64,000 nucleotides of DNA from Anastatus disparis (Eukaryota > Arthropoda > Insecta > Hymenoptera > Eupelmidae): positions 1,540,501-1,604,500 of the forward strand of contig JAFFSR010000021.1 in the NCBI GenBank assembly GCA_017163975.1, in the 5' to 3' direction. The notes under the pieces were generated by a model that did no database searches, was not told the DNA's origin, and worked only from the letters and a program-made list of their open reading frames with translations. Below, piece by piece: positions 33,013-44,683 of the stretch (position 1 is its first letter; each line of letters begins with the position of its first letter). The translations under genes and the position numbers were made by a program.

Positions 33013-33852
33013 CTAAGAGCAGGTCGTACGTCTCTGTCCTTTTCTCATTAAAGAATTAATTTTTTTGCAAAAATTTGTATTATAAAAAGCATCATTTTCT
33101 TTGATGAGGGAAAATTATTTTTAACGATTCTATTTGAAGAAAACCTTGAAAAACTTAAAAAAATAGAGGTTGGAATGGACAATTCAGTTTTTCAAAGTTT
33201 TCTTAAAAACAAAGTGATAAAATAGTACATTGTGTACCAAGGGCGCAAAACAGGGAATTCCGGCCAGAGTGCGAATGAGCGCCAGAGCAAAGCGAGGGCG
33301 CCAAATTCGCACGAGGGCCGCGAATCCCCTTGCGCCCGTGGTACACATATTGTTTTTTGATCAAAAGGCCGAAAGATTCGATTTTTATGCTTGTCAAGTG
33401 GGCGCGAAATAGTACATTTGCGCCCTAGGGTGGGAATGTACTATTTTTCGCCCGCTTGATAAGCATAGAAAATCGAATTTTGCGCCCTGAGGGCCAAAAA
33501 TAATTTTATGACCCTTAGGGAGCAAAATTCGATTTTCTACGCTTGTCTTTTACGCGCTGAATTTTTCACCTTTTGGATCAAAAAACAATATGTGTACCAC
33601 GGGCGCAAGGAGATCCACGACCCTGGCGCGAATTTAGCGCCCTCGCTTAGCTCTAGCGCTCATTCGCACTCTGGATAGAATCCTCTATTTTGCGCCCTTT
33701 GTACACAATGTACTATTTCCTCATAGAAGGAAATATTGCTTTTTATTATACGAGATGGGACTTTCTTCTTATTTTTCGCTACAATTATTAGATTTTGCAG
33801 AAAAATGAATTTTTCGGTTAGAAAAAAATAAAAATATACGACCTGCTCTTAA
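33013..33852. mobile_element. TTAA-type MITE #8 split by another palindrome
   Basis: Outer ends CTAAGAGCAGGTCGTACGTC (TTAA mutated to CTAA) and inverted TTAAGAGCAGGTCGTATATT. Internal blocks match the 8154 and 12266 elements. The centre is interrupted by the GC-rich palindrome at 33222-33720. Confidence 0.85.
33222..33720. mobile_element. GC-rich palindromic element nested in MITE #8
   Basis: TIR ATAGTACATTGTGTAC on both ends, then (C/A)AAGGGCGCAAAA; arms include GTGTACCACGGGCGCAAGG and GCGAATGAGCGC-type sequence. The motif GCGCCC/GGGCGC recurs many times. Base composition is strikingly GC-rich against the AT-rich surroundings. No clear TSD and no coding region. Confidence 0.8.
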
Positions 33853-34930
33853 CTTTTTTAAAGAAATATTTCTTTGAATAAAAAAATGATTCTTCGATTA
33901 CAAATTGTTCAAGTAATTTGAAATAAATTGAAATTCATATTGCAGAAAAAGAACTTGAATTTGTTGAAATATTTATTTGAATTAATATTTCAAATCTACT
34001 TGTATCGAATTATTTCTATGCTTTTTAAGTGATGTTTCATGTTTTCAAAATAATATATTTTTCTACAAAAAAATATTTCTTGGGCTTGAAAAATTCAGAT
34101 GTATTTTCAAAGAAATAAAATATTTATTCAATGAACAGTTACTTTTATTTGATACGAAGAAATTAATCAATACAAAATATTTTTTAGATGCATAAAAATA
34201 TTTTATTGAAGGAAAAAAATTTTATTTAAATTATTCAACTTAATTTTTATTCTAATATTACGATATAAATTTAAAATAAAATTAATAATATCTAGTATGA
34301 GATAGCTAAGTTTAAAAAATATTTCATGTATGTTGAGAAGTATTTTATTGATATTTAAAAATTTTATTTTCACCGACAGAATAAATAATATACATACAAA
34401 AAATATTTCACCGATTGCCAGAAAGAATATATTCGATACAATAAAATTTTTTTTGTTACTAATAAATTTTTTTTTCCAGTGTAGCTATTAGATCAAGTGT
34501 CGGTTGTATTATCTGTCTTTCATTCTTATCATGAAGAAACAAAGATAGAATTAGGTTCAAGTAACAACTGCTACTTAAGTTGGGTCTATGAATAGGAGCC
34601 TAAGATTGTCTATGATGATAAAAATTTATATGGTTGAAACGAATGTTCGAATTGGATAACAAATATTATTTTCTCCATTGAAGAATAATAAGTTAATTAG
34701 AAAAAAAAATTTTATTCCTCATTCATTTTTTAGTCTATTTTCAATTATAACAAATTTTATTAAAAACGGAGCAATTTACTTTAACATATTTTAACAATGA
34801 AAATAATACTTTAGATTTATTTAGAAATAATACTTTAGATTTATTTCGAAATAATACTTTTGATTATATTTAAATAATGAAAATAATTTTTATTTATAAA
34901 ATTCATAGTAAAGGATTAAATATTTTTATC
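33853..34930. other. AT-rich sequence, nothing recognised
   Basis: Repeated AAAATATTT-like words and degenerate 24-base repeats (AATAATACTTTAGATTTATTT near 34803 and 34827). No coding signal. Confidence 0.5.
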
Positions 34931-35369
34931 TTACCTGCAAGAAATAAAATGGTGGCTCTCGAATATTCGTCTTTGTGACTCGAAGGATTACAGTAAAGTT
35001 GACAGCGGTGATTTTTAACAAAGTGAAATCCGTTATCAAATTTCTTACCATTGTCTTGCACAAAAGACTGAAGACTATCTTTTTTCGTACTCTTCTAATA
35101 CATCAGCTTTGTTCCAAATGCTTCGCAGGACTCCGCACGATGTATTCACAAAATTTATCACGCGCCAGATAGCTCTAAAGAAGCTTTCTGATTGGTCGAT
35201 ACAGCTTATCCATAAATGAACTCCCAGTATGTGCAGTAGATTTTCGGATACAGAAATATACTGAGCATTACTGGTGCGCAAATTCGAGAAGCGTGTGGAA
35301 CACAGCCTTTTGTATGCGAACGTAATTTCGTAAGCAAAACAATGAAAAGTTTGTGCACGCATTCATACG
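34931..35369. other. Non-repetitive stretch, function unknown
   Basis: More balanced base composition than its neighbours. Overlapping open frames on both strands (65 codons at 34975 plus; 95 codons at 35362-35075 minus) carry no domain I recognise. Could be a TE fragment or host sequence. Confidence 0.3.
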
Positions 35370-35705
35370 ATGTAATACATACATGTACACACACACATAT
35401 ATATATACATATACATGTACACATATATATATACATGTACACATACACATATATATATATATAGTCGTAAGACAAGATTCAACCGACCCCCCCCCCCCTC
35501 AGCCCTCCTCAAATATCTGTCGGCATAGCTCCCTCTCAAATTAAGTTGTAATTCCTCTTATAAATGGCTATTCCAAAATTAATGTAACTCAGGCTCCCCC
35601 TCAGCCCCCCTCGCCCCTCCTCAATTTTTGAAGCCCCCCCTCAATTTGCTCCTCCCTCTTCCTCACTTTTTATAGCCCCCCCTCATTATGCCCTCCTCCC
35701 CACTA
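35370..35705. repeat. ACATA/TA microsatellite followed by C-rich CCTCC repeat
   Basis: ACATGTACACATATATAT units to about 35463, then TATAGTCGTAAGACAAG and a run of 13-14 C, then CCTCC/CCCCCCTC-rich sequence. The TATAGTCGTAAG start is shared with 14618-14631. Confidence 0.7.
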
Positions 35706-36231
35706 TGATATTATTAATAATTATATATTAATATGATAAGATTAAGTAATTAATAATAAAAAAAATATTCTTATTATTAATAATATTCTATTATTATAAT
35801 AACAATTATAAGTAATTTAATATTATTATAATTAGTAATATTTTATTATTATGATTGTAACTGTAACTATTTAATAATATAAAGTTTTTTCGTATTCTAA
35901 TATTGAATTTCAAAAATGAAAAAAAAAAATTATTACTATTAATATTCTATTAATATAATTGCAAACATAATTAATTGATAATACAAAGCTTCCTCTCTGC
36001 ATTTTCTTTATTCAGATAAATATATAATAGTTTTATTTCTATTCTAATATTTTTGAAGCTATGCTTCTTACGCGACGTTACGGCAGGGGCACTAAATGTG
36101 TAAAAATCGACAGTCTCAAATGTCACCCAGCGTGAATGTACGAATATGGCACAGGGTGTCATAATTGCTATCAACATACAAACACTTACATTCTTTTTTC
36201 TCTTTCTTTTTTTCCCTCTCTCCCATTCTGC
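35706..36231. other. AT-rich sequence, nothing recognised
   Basis: ATTATTAATA-rich; TTCCTCTCTGCATTTTCTTT at about 35990 resembles the complement of the GCAGAGAGGGAGCG block at 43310 and 43853. Confidence 0.45.
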
Positions 36232-36685
36232 TTAAGGTGGTTCATGCGGTAAGAGAGAGAAAGCTAGCTGTGAGAGAAAGAGATAGCGCTCATCCAGTTG
36301 CGCATGCGCAGCAACGTAAATGTGAACGAAACATGCATCGTTTATCTAATAATTACATTTCCAAAATACTTTATCTCTTTAATAAAACAATGAATTTACG
36401 TGAATCTTGTTGGAAAATTTGTATTATTAGTTCCTTTATATATGTTTAAATTTTCAACTACAATTTGAATGTAGTTTATGAGATATTGTGATTAACAGCT
36501 ACGAAATGTAAAAATTCCAATATATATAGATATACTTTCAATGTAATTTGTAAAACTTTGAACATCGATTAATCAAAAAAGAAACGATGATATGTTCTGA
36601 AATTTTAATATGATATTCACATTACCTTCATTAAACTATACCTACAATTTCAAGAATATTTTGTTAGTCGCATGAACCACCTTAA
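36232..36685. mobile_element. TTAA-flanked MITE #9
   Basis: Ends TTAAGGTGGTTCATGCG and exact inverted partner CGCATGAACCACCTTAA; 454 bases. The interior is not palindromic and includes purine-rich GAGAGAGAAAG and CAGTTGCGCATGCGCAGCAA. Confidence 0.9.
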
Positions 36686-37239
36686 GAATATGCATGTATA
36701 TACACAAGTGGATGTGTGCGTTGAATGTACTACAATTGATGCTTGTAGTGTGTGTAAATTTTGATACTGTACATTTTTGTAAATTTTATTTGAGAAACTA
36801 GAAAGTTTTACTGCTTCGTTTTTTTATATCAATGAACCTTTATAAGTTACGCATAAACATTTCTTTCTTAATTTTTTAATAATTATTATTAATAAACTAT
36901 ATTATTAATATATTTTTAAATACATAATACATTGAATCAAAAATAACAAGTTTTCGTTAAAAAATTAATTATAATTTTTGCAAATGTCACACTTCCTAGT
37001 TTCTATATATACACTGGAAGCACAGCTTCTGTTGGCCAGTCCCCACGACTGCCACTCCTGTTTTTTATTTCTATATATTGTATCTTTATTTTTATTATTG
37101 AAAAAATTTATTAATTATAATAGTAAACTATGAATTACAAAATAAATTTAGCTTAATATCCATAGGTACTTTATTAACAATTGTATTTAAATAAAACATG
37201 TTTTTTTTTAAATTAGAAATAAGATATTTACATATTTGT
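36686..37239. other. AT-rich sequence, nothing recognised
   Basis: No gene seen. A short GC-richer patch (37015-37065) contains CACTGGAAGCACAGC, possibly a terminal repeat, without a partner. Confidence 0.4.
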
Positions 37240-37830
37240 CTTAATAAAAGATTTTTGGGCTTGAAACCAGCATAAAAATATATGGCTGCATTAAAAGCTT
37301 ATAAAAAGCATTGTTTGTTGTCCCTAAAAGAAGCTTACAAATTCATCTTCATTGTCGCTGAAAGAAGCTAACAAATTCATCTTTATCGCTAAAAAAAGCT
37401 TACAAATTTATTACTATCGCTGAAGCGATTGTTTGTTGTCGCTAAAAAAACTTTATACAAACTTATAAATTTATTGTTTATTGTCGCTAAAAGAAGCTTA
37501 CAAATTTATTTTTTATAATCAGTAAAAGAAACTTATAAATTTATATCTCATTGTCGTTGAAAAAAGCGTACAAATTAATTGTTTACTGTCGCTAAAAAAG
37601 ATTACAAATTCATTTATTATTGTTGCTGAAGCGTACAGATTTATTGTTTATTGTCACCAGAAAAATTCAATATAAGCATACAAATTTATTGGTTGTTGTC
37701 GCTAAAAGAAGCTTACAAATTCATCTTTATTGTCGCTAAAAAAGTTTACAAATTTATTATTGTCGCTGAAGCGATTGTTTGTTATCGCTAAATAAATTTT
37801 ATACAAGTATATAAATTTATTGTTTATTGT
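37240..37830. repeat. Tandem array TTGTCGCTAAAAGAAGCTTA, left inverted copy
   Basis: Degenerate ~40-base units containing TGTCGCTAAAAGAAGC and TTACAAATTTATTGTTT repeat about a dozen times. The outer edge TTTTTGGGCTTGAAACCAGC and ATATGGCTGCATTAAA appear inverted at the outer edge of the array at 42840-43290, so the two arrays bracket the sequence between them as an inverted pair. Confidence 0.85.
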
Positions 37831-38048
37831 CATTCTTTTGAAATATATATTTTCTTTGATCTCATTTAATAATATAATTATTAATAATTAATTATAAAAC
37901 TTTATATTGCCTATTGACATATATTTTTATAAAAACAGGAAACCTCCTATACAATTACGTTTTTGAAGTATTTTTATCACATTTAAAAAAATAAAATATA
38001 ATTTATCAAACTTAATATGTTCTATGAAAAAGTATTGCACTAAAGTAC

Positions 38049-38437
38049 TTAAGAAGGGGTCGAACTATCCGTCTTTGTCTAATAGCGTTTTTCATCATTT
38101 ATGTAAACACTATCCGGTATAACAAGAATAAAATAGCAGCCCCCGCTAGATATTAGTATAATTAGTAAATTTTGTAATAACAACTAAATTTTTTACCGCA
38201 TAGTTTTTGACTAATTAGAGACCTACTAGCAATCTAGAATATAACCTATCTTTTTTTGGTAGGTCTCTAATTATTCAAAAACTACGCAGTGAAAAAATTT
38301 GGTTTTTATTACAAAATTTACTTATTATACTAATATCTAGCGGGGGCTGCTATTTTTTTCTTGTTATACCGGATAGTGTTTACATAAATGATGAAAAATG
38401 CTTTTAGACAAAGACAGATAATTCGGCCCCTTCTTAA
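38049..38437. mobile_element. TTAA-flanked palindromic MITE #10
   Basis: Ends TTAAGAAGGGGTCGAACTAT and inverted TTAAGAAGGGGCCGAATTAT. Arms of about 180 bases contain GTTTACATAAATGATGAAAA and TAGCGGGGGCTGCTATTTT (or complement). Related loosely to the GAGG class by its first ten bases. Confidence 0.92.
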
Positions 38438-38452
38438 TAACGTTTTTTTAAA

Positions 38453-39715
38453 ATACATAATATCAATAAAGAAAAAACGTTTATAAAAAAGTATTTTTAA
38501 CTTCGATGAATGTTTATAACATTTTATGTTTATCTATATATTTGAATGAAAACATTGATAAATATAGATATAGGAATACATAGCATATTAGTAATGCTAC
38601 TATATAGCAAAAAAACATGTTATAAATTTTGTTCCATGTTTTTTTTTGTCTATTTGATATAAATTATAACAAATGAAAACCTTATATGTAATGTTTCAAA
38701 AAACATTATTTATCATTTATCATTCTTTTAAAATATATATTTTCTTTGATCTCATTTATCATTCTTTTGAAATATATATTTTCTTTGATCTCATCTAACA
38801 ATATCAATATTTTTTACTTGATTTTCAATTATATGCTTTATAACATTAAAAAAAAATCACATCTTATATATTTTCATTTTTTTTAAATATAAGCAGTTAA
38901 TCAATTTACATTGTTTAATATTTTGATAAATTTTATTTTTTTAAATGTGATTTAAATGTAACTTTTTTTACCCTATGTATCAAAGGCTGTCTTAAAATCT
39001 AAGAAAACTATATGAATTTTATTTTCAAATAATTATATTTTTTGAAAATTTGAAATATATTTTTATACATCTTACATCTGTAATTTGTTTCCAATCTTCT
39101 GGTAATTCTGATTTTAAATTTTTAATGTTTTAATTTTTTTTTTCTTAGTTTTTTGTCTATTTGACATAAATTATAACGAATAAATACCTTATATGTAATG
39201 TTTCAAAAAACATTATTTATCATATATCATTCTTTTGAAATATATATTTTCTTTGATCTTATCTAACAATATTAGTATTTTGTACTTGATTTTTAATTAT
39301 ATGCTTTATTACATTAAAAACTACATCACATCTTATATATTTTCATTTTTTTTAAATATAAGCAGTTAATTAATTTACATTGTTTAATATTTTAATTAAT
39401 TTAATTTTTTTAATTGTGATTTAAATATAACTATTCTCACCCAATATATCAAGAAAAAACGTTTATAAAAAAGTATTTTTAACTTTAATGAATGTTTATA
39501 ACATTTTATGTTTATCTATATATTTATATAAAAATATTGATAAACGTAAATATAGAAATACATAGCATATTAGTAATGATACTATATAGTAAAAAAATAT
39601 GTTTTAAATTTTTTTCCTTGCTTTTTTGTCTATTTGACATAAATTATAACAAATGAAAACCTTATATGTAATGTTTCAAAAAACATTTCATGTAAAGTTT
39701 TAAAATTATTTAATA
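38453..39715. repeat. Direct-repeat cluster with a LINE RT relic
   Basis: Several blocks occur two or three times in direct order: GTTTATAAAAAAGTATTTTT (38480, 39462), TTGTCTATTTGACATAAATT (about 38645, 39153, 39628), TTTTGAAATATATATTTTCT (38722, 38767, 39233; also 37838). The LINE relic is described separately. Confidence 0.75.
38960..39125 (-). pseudogene. Small non-LTR reverse transcriptase fragment
   Basis: On the minus strand the sequence reads KSELPEDWKQITDV and, after a decayed stretch, KIHIVFLDFKTAFDT, matching the LPxxWK and FxDFxKAFD motifs of LINE reverse transcriptases. A paralogous fragment lies on the plus strand at 58149-58250. Too short to classify. Confidence 0.6.
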
Positions 39716-39851
39716 GATTTTGCAATTAAATTTTACAAAATTCATGATTAAATTTCACGAAAACTTTCGAAAATATTTAATAAAATGTTTCTTGAAATAT
39801 ATTAGAAATATTGCAACAAAACATTTCATAATATATTTAAAAGAGAACATA

Positions 39852-39980
39852 CACTTGACGGACATTAATTCGTGTGGAACGTTTTTGAAATCCTCCAATG
39901 AGAATAACCGATACAACAGTATTATCCAATAGCATTGTACAATTTTAAAATTTTCCACACGAATCAATGTCCGTCGAGTG
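39852..39980. mobile_element. Short TA-flanked MITE
   Basis: TIR CACTTGACGGACATTAATTC and inverted CACTCGACGGACATTGATTC, about 28 bases, flanked by TA (39850-39851, 39981-39982). Only 129 bases long. Confidence 0.8.
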
Positions 39981-39984
39981 TATT

Positions 39985-41094
39985 TTTTATATGAGTAAAT
40001 CCTCCATAGTGTTAAAATTTCACCTACAATAAATTAGAAAAAAAAATTACAGACACACGTATAAAATAAATTTTTTCTGAATTTTAACATATTATAATAA
40101 AAGAAAAAAACCGTGTTACTCACTTAAGAGGATAGTCTTTTTGAGGTACATCTATGAACCTAGGTAATTAATGTTAATCCAAAAAATTTAATAACTAGAA
40201 AAAATTAAATGATTTTCAGAATACATACAGAAATTATACTTCAAAACCAACTTAAAAATTCCATCGAATACTATAAAATAGTAAATTACAAAATTCACAA
40301 CAGAGAAAAGATGCGTATTGAAAAAGCTCAGGGTTTCATATTAGAAGATGAAAACATATTTTCAAAGATGAATTACGTTTTTAAATTATATATTGGTAAA
40401 TACTCTCCTCCATAATTCCAAAAATTAAAAATAAACAATCACAAGGAAGAGAATGGCCTTCAGAAAAACAAATTATTATTTTTTCTTAAACATTTATTGT
40501 TGCAATTTTTAAATTATAATTTCAAAGTAACACAGAACTTTATCTACACTAAACACACGTTCTTAATAAATAAATTTCTGTTTGTGTTTCTTAATATTAC
40601 CTTTTGATATAGTTTAAAACGTCATCGCTGAATAGTCTTTTTTACAACATTACATGTTCAACAAAAAAGTAAATTATATAAATTTTTGGTAACATTTTAA
40701 TAATTATTCAAAAAATACTTTTGTTAACAGGCACACATCCAAGATCTTGTTTTCCCAAAAGTATGTACATAGATACAGCATTGGTGTGAATTTTAGATCA
40801 AAAGAACAATAGTCATTTTTTTAATAGCGATAACTTATCATTTTACATGACCTGGTAACATTTAAAATTGAAGTAAAAAACCTTTTTTCCCCATTCGCCA
40901 TAAAATGACATGTGTACTTACAATCCAAACTAAATCGGAATTATTTTCTGATATCTCAATAAATCAGTAAACATTTGCTAAAAAGATATGCTATCTCATA
41001 TTTACGAGTAATGACGAAGTAACATGAATTTTTAAAGTATGGAAGATTTACTCGTATGTACATAAGTTATAAATAATGAAACTAAAATATAAAT
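39985..41094. other. AT-rich, no recognised gene
   Basis: Holds a 68-codon open frame at 40209-40415 (IEKAQGFILEDENIFSKM) with no family I know; it may be an exon of the adjoining transposon genes but nothing supports that directly. Confidence 0.35.
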
Positions 41095-41467
41095 ATGTTT
41101 ACTTGCACTAAATGCAATCGATCATTTGAGAGACATAACCATTTATTGAAACATAATGAGAAATTTCATTCATCAAAAATATATATTTGTCATATATGTG
41201 GAACAATATTAAAATATAAAAGAGGTTATATAAGACATTTAAAAAAACATAACAAACCTGAAAAATTAGAATGTTCTATTTGCAAAAATAAATATATAAG
41301 AAATGAACATTTAATAAGACACTTACAAAGTCATGCATATATAATTGTAATAATATTTGCGACATTTGTGGGAAAGGATTTCATCGAAAAGATAATTTAT
41401 TACGTCACATAAAAATACATAAAAATGTAAAGTATATATTAATAACATTAGAAAAATTAATACAATA
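41095..41467 (+). pseudogene. C2H2 zinc-finger protein, four fingers, one frameshift
   Basis: Three fingers are in one frame: CTKCNRSF..HLLKHNEKFH, CHICGTIL..YIRHLKKH and CSICKNKY..HLIRHLQSH. A fourth, CDICGKGF..NLLRHIKIH, continues in another frame after a one-base shift near 41345, so the true protein has at least four. Spacing within fingers is canonical (two between Cys, three to four between His). It lies between the inverted TTGTCGC arrays and upstream of the multi-exon gene, so it is probably a transposon-borne DNA-binding protein; a host zinc-finger fragment is the alternative. A GTAAAG splice donor may follow the last finger. Confidence 0.7.
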
Positions 41468-41620
41468 AATATATAAAAATAATATCTTATTTATAATATT
41501 TAATTACTTTTATATTTATATAATACTTTAAAAAAAAAATACATTATAAGAAATGTATAATCAACTTATTTATCATTAACATTTATTAAATTATTAAATA
41601 ATTTATTTATAGAATTAAAA

Positions 41621-42790
41621 TGAGTGAAAAAAATTTAAAAAGAAAAAGCGATGATAAATACCAAGATCATATTTCCAAAAAAGAAAAAAAATACCGTTTT
41701 CGTCAACGGAATTTTCAAAATCTAAAATTGTAATAGGAGATCAATCAGCGTATGTATTAAAAACTTTATTAAAAAAATCAAAAATATAATATATGATATA
41801 AATATTTTTGATTATCTATAATAGATCTCTGGTTGCATATGTTGAAAAAATTTCAGAAGAACAAGTTTTTGTTAACAAACAAAAACAGACTGATTTCAGG
41901 ATTTTAAAGTTCATATTAAATAATTCTGAAGGATTCAGAATTCAATGCAATATTTACGATAAAAATATTGCAAAATTAAAAAAAAATCTAAAATTAAACG
42001 AAGTAAATCTTTATAATATACAATATTATTAATTACAACTTAATATTAAACATTTTTTAATGTTTCAGAAAATATTATTAGAGAATATTAATGTATCAAA
42101 AGCAAAAGGATACAATAAAGGAAATCAAATATATGACTTAACATTAAAATATTATTCGAATATTACTCATTTAGGGGAATACAACATATTGAAAAATAAA
42201 CCAATTAAAATAAATTTCGAAGAAATAAAATTAAGACCTGGATTAATAAGTAATTAAATATTATTGAAAAAAAATATAATAATTTGAATAAATAATTTTT
42301 TATTTTTTAGAAATACAAGGATACTTAAAAAATTCTTTTGTACAAAAAAATAAAAAAAATGAATCAGAATACATCGGAACAATAACGGATGGACAATATA
42401 AATTGGACGTTTTATTAAATAAATTAGAAAATGAATATGTGAATTGGGAAAGAGGGACAAAACTAGAAATTATCGGAGAAATAGAAGAAAATAGTAAAAA
42501 CAGTTATAATAATATATTATATGCATATATACTCATGTATATCTATATATAGATGTATATTTATATATTTAAAAATTTTATAGATATTTCATACATATTA
42601 AAAGTAAAAAGATTGGAATTCATTAAAGTATTAAATGATGAAAACATGGAGTTAGAGGACCTTATCTTAGCAAATGAAATAATTTTAAATAAGGTAAATT
42701 AAATATTTTTATTTCCTTACATTAATTAATACAATATTCACATTATAAAATGATTATTTTTCAAGGTTACAGAAAAACAAATTGATGATA
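41621..42790 (+). CDS. Multi-exon gene, possible OB-fold/RPA-like Helitron accessory protein
   Basis: Starts MSEKNLKRKSDDKYQDH (41621), lysine-rich; a one-base shift near 41690 leads to SSTEFSKSKIVIGDQSAYVL. Further exons are bounded by good splice signals: CTATAATAG before SLVAYVEKISEEQVFV (41825), TTTCAG at 42068 before KILLENINVSKAKGY, GTAATT at 42251 and TTTTTTAG at 42310 around EIQGYLKNSFVQKNKK and YIGTITDGQYKLDVLL, TTTTATAG before ISYILKVKRLEFIKVL, GTAAAT after NEIILNK (42694) and TTTTTCAAG at 42767. The chain of short beta-rich exons suggests OB folds as in the RPA-like proteins of some Helitrons, and a Helitron 3' terminus lies 1.5 kb downstream. Function is inference. Confidence 0.5.
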
Positions 42791-42837
42791 ATTAAAATAA
42801 TATTGATTATAAAATAATATTGATTTACTACAAAAAA

Positions 42838-43290
42838 AAAAATTTATAATTTTTTTTAACAACAATAAAAAATATATATGTAAGCTTGTAATAAAATATA
42901 AATTTGTAAGCTTCTTTAACGACAATAAAAAATAAATAGTAAGCTTTTTATAACTACAATGAAATTTAAATTTGTAAACTTCTACTAGCAACAATAAAAA
43001 ATAAGTATATAAAATTATTTTAGTAATAATAACAAATTAATTTGTAAGCTCCTTCTAGCGACAACAAACAATAAATTTGTATGCTTATATGAGATTTTTT
43101 TAGCGACAACAAACAATAGATCTGTATGTTTCAGCGACAATAATAAATTAATTTGTAAGCTTTTTTAGTGACAATGAAAAAAAAGTGTACACTTCTTTAG
43201 CGACAGTAAAAAATAAAAATGTAAGTTTCTTTTAGCTACAAAAAAAAACACTCTTAATGCAGCCATATATTTATATATGTTGGTCTCAAG
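42838..43290. repeat. Tandem array TAAGCTTCTTTTAGCGACAA, right inverted copy
   Basis: Inverted counterpart of the array at 37240-37830. Units read AAATTTGTAAGCTTCTTTAGCGACAATAAAA with variation. Ends with ATGCAGCCATATAT and CAAGCCCAAAAA, the complement of the outer edge of the left array. Confidence 0.85.
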
Positions 43291-44240
43291 CCCAAAAATA
43301 AAAAATGCAGAGAGGGAGCGTTTTTTTTGCATCTTATGTATGAAATTTATAACATAAAAAGATAAAAATATTTATTTATAATCATAATTTTCAATTATTC
43401 TATTATTCTATTTTTTATTATTAGCTTATAATTATTTTTAAATATTATTATATACAATCATAACTTGAAATTTTATTATTATTTTTTATTCTATTTTTAA
43501 TTTATTTCAAAAATATATAAGTTTGATTCATTGTGAACTTTTGAATATTGCGTTGAACCATCTTTTTTTTATTAATTATAATTCTATAACTTCATATCTT
43601 ATATTTTTATATATCGATGTTTTCTGTTGAACTTTTTTCACATTCGCAAATATGAAATTTAGATTTATCATGTCCTACTTTTCTATTTACTTTGAATTAA
43701 TATAAATTTGATTTAGCGATAGTAAAAAAAAGTGTACGCTTTTTTAGCGACAATAAAAAATAAAAATGTTAGCTTCTTTTAGCTACAAAAAAAAATACTC
43801 TTAATGCAGCCATATATTTATATATGTTGGTCTCAAGCCCAAAAATAAAAAATGCAGAGAGGGAGCGTTTTCTTTGCATTTTATATATAAAATTTATGAC
43901 ATAAGAAGATAAAAATATTTATTTATAATCATAATTTTCTGTTATTCTGTTACTCTATTTTTTATTATTCGCTAATAATTATTATTAAATATTATTATAT
44001 ACAATCATAACTTGAAATTTTAATGTTCTTTACTATTCTATTTTTAATTTTTTTTAAAATATATAAGTTTGATTCATTGTAAACTTTTGAATATCGCGTT
44101 AAACATTTTTTTTTCTATTAATTCTAATTCTATAACTTTATATCCTATATTCTTATGTATCGATGTTTTCTATTGAACTCTTTTCACATTCACAAATATG
44201 AAATTTCAACTTATTATGTCCTACTCTTCTATTTACTTTG
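43186..44240. repeat. Tandem duplication, two ~538-bp copies
   Basis: Copy 1 about 43186-43723, copy 2 about 43724-44240. Both contain CTCTTAATGCAGCCATATAT, GGTCTCAAGCCCAAAAATAA, GCAGAGAGGGAGCG and TATGAAATTTAGATTTATCA-like blocks. Divergence is a few percent by eye. Confidence 0.88.
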
Positions 44241-44410
<170 letters not shown>

Positions 44411-44683
44411 CACATAAAACTTAAGTATGAAACTTTAAATGAACAATGTTCAATGATGAACATTGAACTTTATTTTTATGATGTTTATGTTTTTTCATGT
44501 TTATGTGTTTAATAAATGGTAATTTATTAAAATTTCAAGAATAATTAGAATTTTTAATTATCTATATAAATAACATTTAAAATTTATATTTCAGGATTTT
44601 TCATAGTTTTTCAGAAGTATTTGAAATTCTTATATTAAATAATTTCAATTTAGAAGTACACATGAATTTATTATTTTTATAGA

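Noticed and set aside
34975..35362. Host gene exon
   Set aside because: Balanced composition is suggestive, but neither strand shows a domain or convincing splice sites.
40100..40140. CTTAAGAGGATAGTCTTTTT as another TTAA MITE end
   Set aside because: No inverted partner could be found within several kilobases.
37240..43290. CRISPR-like array from regularly spaced TTGTCGCTAAAAGAAGC units
   Set aside because: Spacers are not unique and the units are degenerate; this is eukaryotic sequence and a tandem repeat.
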